Assembly (NCBI GenBank): GCA_964401615.1
Contig: CAYNZF010000048.1
Location: forward strand, 1-15,887
Length of the DNA stretch: 15,887 nucleotides
DNA from: JAXGQD01 sp964401615
GTDB taxonomy: Bacteria > Bacillota > Clostridia > Saccharofermentanales > Fastidiosipilaceae
Direction of reading: 5' to 3'
Below the pieces are notes generated by a model that saw nothing but the letters and a program-made list of their open reading frames with translations, was not told the DNA's origin and did not search any database. Position 1 is the first letter of the stretch. Each line of letters opens with the position of its first letter. Of the stretch, positions 13,100 to 15,887 are shown one piece after another. Position numbers and translations under genes: made by a program.

Positions 13100-14504
13100 T
13101 TACTTGCTGGGGGTATATCTTAAAATCGGATTTCTGGCCGCTTCCACCTCATCCACCCTTTTGATGCGCTGTTTGACCGGCGCGGCATGGAGGATCTCAG
13201 GATTCTCATAGGCGGTTTTTACGATTTCGTGCAAAATCCCACTGACCGCGTTGAGGGTATCAACGCTTTCGGTTTCGGTCGGTTCGAACATCAATGCTTC
13301 TTTGATGACCAGGGGAAAGTACATGGTCGCCGGATGAACACCGTAGTCGATCATGGCTTTGGAAATATCCAACGCACTGACACCGGTTTCTTCCTTGATT
13401 TTTTGGCAGCTCACCGTGAACTCATGCATGCAGTAGCTATCTTTACAGGTGAAGATGTCCTCCAGCGATTTTTTCAGATAATTCGCATTCAAAACCGCTT
13501 GTTCACTGCCCGCTTTGATGCCTTCTTTGCCCAGGCTCTTCACGTAGGTCAACGCTCTCACGACGACCAGGAAATTACCGTAAAATTGCTTGACGCGGCC
13601 GATGGTTTGAGTCGGTGTATCAAAGCGATCCGCTGCCTGGACAGGGCCGGGCAAAAATTCCTTCAAAAAGGCCTTGACACCCGCTGCCGGGTCCACCACC
13701 ACCGTGGGGGGTGGAAAAGGTTTTGTGTAAATTCAGGTGCACGGCATCGAATCCCATATCACCGGGCCTTATCTGTCCCATGACCGCGTTGAGATTGGCA
13801 CCGTCATAATAGAGCAGGCCGCCCGCGTCATGGACCATTTTTCCAATCTCCAGGATATCTTTTTCGAAAAGGCCCAAAGTGTTCGGATTGGTCAGCATCA
13901 AGGCCGCTGTTTTTTCGCTGACCAGGCCTCGCAAGGCCTCGACATCCACCAGGCCCTGCTCGTTGCTTTTCACTTCAACCACATCGAAGCCCGCCATGTG
14001 GGCGCTGGCCGGATTGGTGCCGTGGGCGCTGTCGGGCACGATCACCTGCGTGCGAGCCGTGTCCTTACGTGCCGCGTGGTAAGCCTTAATGATCAGCAGA
14101 GCCGTGAGCTCGCCCTGGGCGCCTGCTGCTGGTTGGAAGGTAAAGGCGTCCATACCAGTGATTTCAGAGAAAACCTGATCCGCTTCATTTAAAAGGGCCA
14201 GGGCTCCTTTCACCGTATTTTCCGGCTGCAAGGGGTGTATCTGGGAAAAGCCCGGCAAAGCGGCCACGTCCTCGTTGATCTTGGGATTGTATTTCATGGT
14301 GCAGGAGCCCAGAGGATAAAAACCAAAGTCAACACTGTAAATATCCCGTGTCATGCGGGTATAGTGTCTGATCACGTCCATTTCGCTGACCTCGGCCAAA
14401 GCCGGTGCCACGGCGCGTTTTTGTTTGAGCTCGTATGTGGGCACATCCGACTTGGGCAGGCGATAAGCCCTGCGACCTGCGCGACTCTTTTCAAATATCA
14501 GCAT
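13100..14504 (-). pseudogene. gcvPB: Glycine dehydrogenase (decarboxylating) subunit 2, frameshifted
   Basis: GcvPB is the PLP-binding half of the two-subunit P-protein, which decarboxylates glycine in the glycine cleavage system. The first frame runs from ATG 14504, with AAGGAGG (14512-14518) 7 bases upstream, through DSAHGTNPASAH and the PLP lysine K261 in LHKTFSTPHGGGGPGSG. It then leaves frame near 13682. The second frame resumes as GVKAFLKEFLPGPVQ and continues to TAA at 13100-13102. Family members read GPGSGPVGVK here, so three codons (G, P, V) are represented by a single base: about 8 bases are missing. With the gap filled the protein would be about 470 residues, near normal. Unless the sequence is wrong, the product ends about 23 residues after the break and lacks the C-terminal 40 percent. 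It overlaps gcvPA (ATGCTGA). Confidence 0.85.
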
Positions 14505-15820
14505 AAACCGGCCTCCTTGATCAATGTGACCACCCGGTCCATTTCCGCACGGGTATTGCATTCCGTGGCACACCAAAGCATGTGCTCCTTATCCAGGACC
14601 AGCCCCGGTAAAATTCCGTGATCGATGAGTACTTTTTCGATGGCAAAAGCATCCGCTTTCGTCTTGACAACAAATTCATGAAAAAATTCACCTTCGAAAG
14701 CAAGTTCAAAACCACCGCTGGCACTGAGAGCGTCCGCCAGATAATGCGCATTGTTAACGCAGCTTTGGGCGACTTCCGCCAAGCCTTCCGCGCCCAGCAT
14801 GGCCAGATAAATGGTTGCGCGCACCGCCATCAAAGCCTGATTCGAACAAATGGAGGAAATGGCTTTTTCACGTCTGATGTGTTGTTCGCGAGCTTGCAGC
14901 GTTAATACATAAGCTTTTTTTCCATCCAGGTCTTTTGTTTCGCCGACGATGCGGCCCGGCATTTTTCTCATTTCCGCTTTGGTGCAAGCCATGAAGCCAA
15001 TGTAAGGACCGCCAAATGATAGAGGTGTGCCCAGTGGCTGAGCTTCGCCTATGGCGACATCCGCCCCGCATTCTGCCGCGGAAGGTAAAATCGCCGCCGC
15101 AATCGGGTTGATGCTCAGCACGAGCTTCGCGCCGGCCGCGTGGACCTGAGCCGCGACGCGGTCGACCTCTTCCAAAAGACCGAAATAATTGACCTGATCA
15201 AGCAAAACAGCCGCTGTTTCACGGTTCAATTTAGCACTCAAGTCAGCTGAATCCAGCCGGCCATCGCGCACTGCGATTGTCTCACATGCATAATTAGCTG
15301 CAGCGCAGTATGTTTTGGCTACATCTTGAACGCCGGGGTTCATGCTCCCCGCGATCAGAAACTGCTTGCGCTTACGCTCAGCGCACATCAGGATTGCTTC
15401 ACCGGCCGCGGTCGCACCGTCATAGACTGAGGCGTTGGCCAGATCCAGGCCGGTCAGTTCGCAGATATTCGTCTGAAACTCAAAAATCGACTGCAGAATT
15501 CCTTGCGAGATTTCCGGTTGATAGGGCGTGTAAGCCGTCACGAATTCACTGCGCGACGCCAGATGATTGACGGCTGCCGGAATGGCATGCTTGTACGCGC
15601 CGGCGCCCCTGAAAATGGTTTTAAAAACGGTGTTCGCTTCCGACATTGTCTGCATTTCCGCGAGTACTTCAATTTCACTGAGTCCTTCAGCTAAATTTAA
15701 TTCCCCTGAAATTTTGACTTCCCGTGGCAGCGCCTCAAAAAAGTCCGCCACATTTTCAGCACCCACACGCGCAAGCATAACCGCCTGCTCCGCGGGACTG
15801 TTTACGATATAATCGGCCAT
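14498..15820 (-). CDS. gcvPA: Glycine dehydrogenase (decarboxylating) subunit 1
   Basis: This 440-residue protein is the first subunit of the heterotetrameric P-protein of the glycine cleavage system. It adopts the PLP-enzyme fold without the PLP lysine. Typical motifs are FRGAGAYKHAIPAAV, FVTAYTPYQPEISQG, NASVYDGATAAGEA and LQAREQHIRREKA followed by SSICSNQAL, all matching the family from end to end. ATG at 15820 has AGAGGG upstream. It begins 3 bases after the gcvH stop and its end overlaps the gcvPB start by 7 bases, so the three form one operon. The protein itself looks intact, but it needs GcvPB for activity and that gene is frameshifted here. Confidence 0.96.
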   Translation of the reverse strand: MADYIVNSPAEQAVMLARVGAENVADFFEALPREVKISGELNLAEGLSEIEVLAEMQTMSEANTVFKTIFRGAGAYKHAIPAAVNHLASRSEFVTAYTPYQPEISQGILQSIFEFQTNICELTGLDLANASVYDGATAAGEAILMCAERKRKQFLIAGSMNPGVQDVAKTYCAAANYACETIAVRDGRLDSADLSAKLNRETAAVLLDQVNYFGLLEEVDRVAAQVHAAGAKLVLSINPIAAAILPSAAECGADVAIGEAQPLGTPLSFGGPYIGFMACTKAEMRKMPGRIVGETKDLDGKKAYVLTLQAREQHIRREKAISSICSNQALMAVRATIYLAMLGAEGLAEVAQSCVNNAHYLADALSASGGFELAFEGEFFHEFVVKTKADAFAIEKVLIDHGILPGLVLDKEHMLWCATECNTRAEMDRVVTLIKEAGLC

Positions 15821-15823
15821 TGA

Positions 15824-15887
15824 TTATCCCTCTATAAACGCCTGATAAGCGTCTTCATTCATGAGCCCTTCGGTGTCTCCGACCTCG
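15824..15887 (-). CDS. gcvH: Glycine cleavage system H protein, C-terminal end (partial)
   Basis: The last 20 codons of a minus-strand gene enter from the right edge, encoding EVGDTEGLMNEDAYQAFIEG and a TAA stop (15824-15826). The LMNEDAYQAF-type ending is characteristic of lipoyl carrier protein GcvH, and the position directly before gcvPA fits the usual gcvT-gcvH-gcvPA-gcvPB order. The lipoyl-lysine region lies outside the window. Call rests on a short tail plus context. Confidence 0.75.
   Translation of the reverse strand, partial: EVGDTEGLMNEDAYQAFIEG

Noticed and set aside
13676..13690. Programmed ribosomal frameshift in gcvPB
   Set aside because: No slippery heptamer is present, and simple slippage would still leave out three conserved residues (P, V, G), so a deletion or sequence error fits better.
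13187..13783. 198-codon plus-strand ORF opposite gcvPB
   Set aside because: Antisense to both conserved halves of gcvPB; no family resemblance.
14505..14576. Longer gcvPB reading frame starting at 14576
   Set aside because: This would overlap gcvPA by about 80 bases, and the family N terminus matches the ATG at 14504, which has an AAGGAGG site.

Overview
The window looks like chromosomal DNA of a low-to-mid GC Bacillota bacterium, most likely of the Clostridia. This is inferred from the gene families: a two-subunit glycine decarboxylase (gcvPA/gcvPB), PepF, a DUF4003 protein, a C_GCAxxG_C_C protein, a diacylglycerol-glucosyltransferase-like GT4 enzyme and a PadR/HAAS(DUF1700)/DUF4097 operon. 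Genes are densely packed, with strong Shine-Dalgarno sites and many stop-start overlaps. I see no rRNA, tRNA, CRISPR array, insertion sequence or phage gene, and no gene-free stretch longer than about 230 bases.

Layout from left to right. (1) Positions 70-3415, minus strand: pepF followed by an RlmD/TrmA-type rRNA uracil methyltransferase, ending in a hairpin plus T-run terminator at 70-119. (2) 3643-5887, plus strand: a GT4 glycosyltransferase overlapping azlC, which overlaps azlD (branched-chain amino acid export), with a hairpin-rich leader. (3) 5894-8391, minus strand: DUF4003, a PanE-type ketopantoate reductase and a C_GCAxxG_C_C redox-type protein, ending in a terminator at 5894-5913. 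(4) 8584-9456, plus strand: a patatin-like phospholipase. (5) 9525-12187, plus strand: a near-consensus promoter with a dyad over its -10, then PadR, a HAAS-DUF4097 protein, a split or degenerate HAAS-TM gene, and a membrane-anchored DUF4097 protein; a Cof-type HAD phosphatase follows to 13000. (6) A shared terminator near 13042-13084. (7) 13100-15887, minus strand: the glycine cleavage genes gcvH (C-terminal end only), gcvPA and a frameshifted gcvPB.

The most unusual region is 9525-12187. Two paralogous beta-repeat proteins are encoded in one operon. They share an xxMGxxxL motif with the same spacing series (19, 19, 19, 19, 22, 31 residues), but one has a soluble cytoplasmic HAAS head and no membrane segment, while the other has an N-terminal membrane anchor. 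Between them the HAAS-TM gene is split into a 29-residue head and a membrane ORF that meet at a GTGA stop-start overlap. PadR is the likely autoregulator. This looks like an envelope-sensing or envelope-scaffold module with matched inside and outside beta-solenoids; that role is inference.

The second notable observation is that gcvPB is broken. The reading frame changes right after the GGGGPGSG motif, and comparison with the family pattern implies about 8 missing bases, while both halves are otherwise intact. Either the glycine cleavage P-protein is inactive in this strain or the sequence has an error there.
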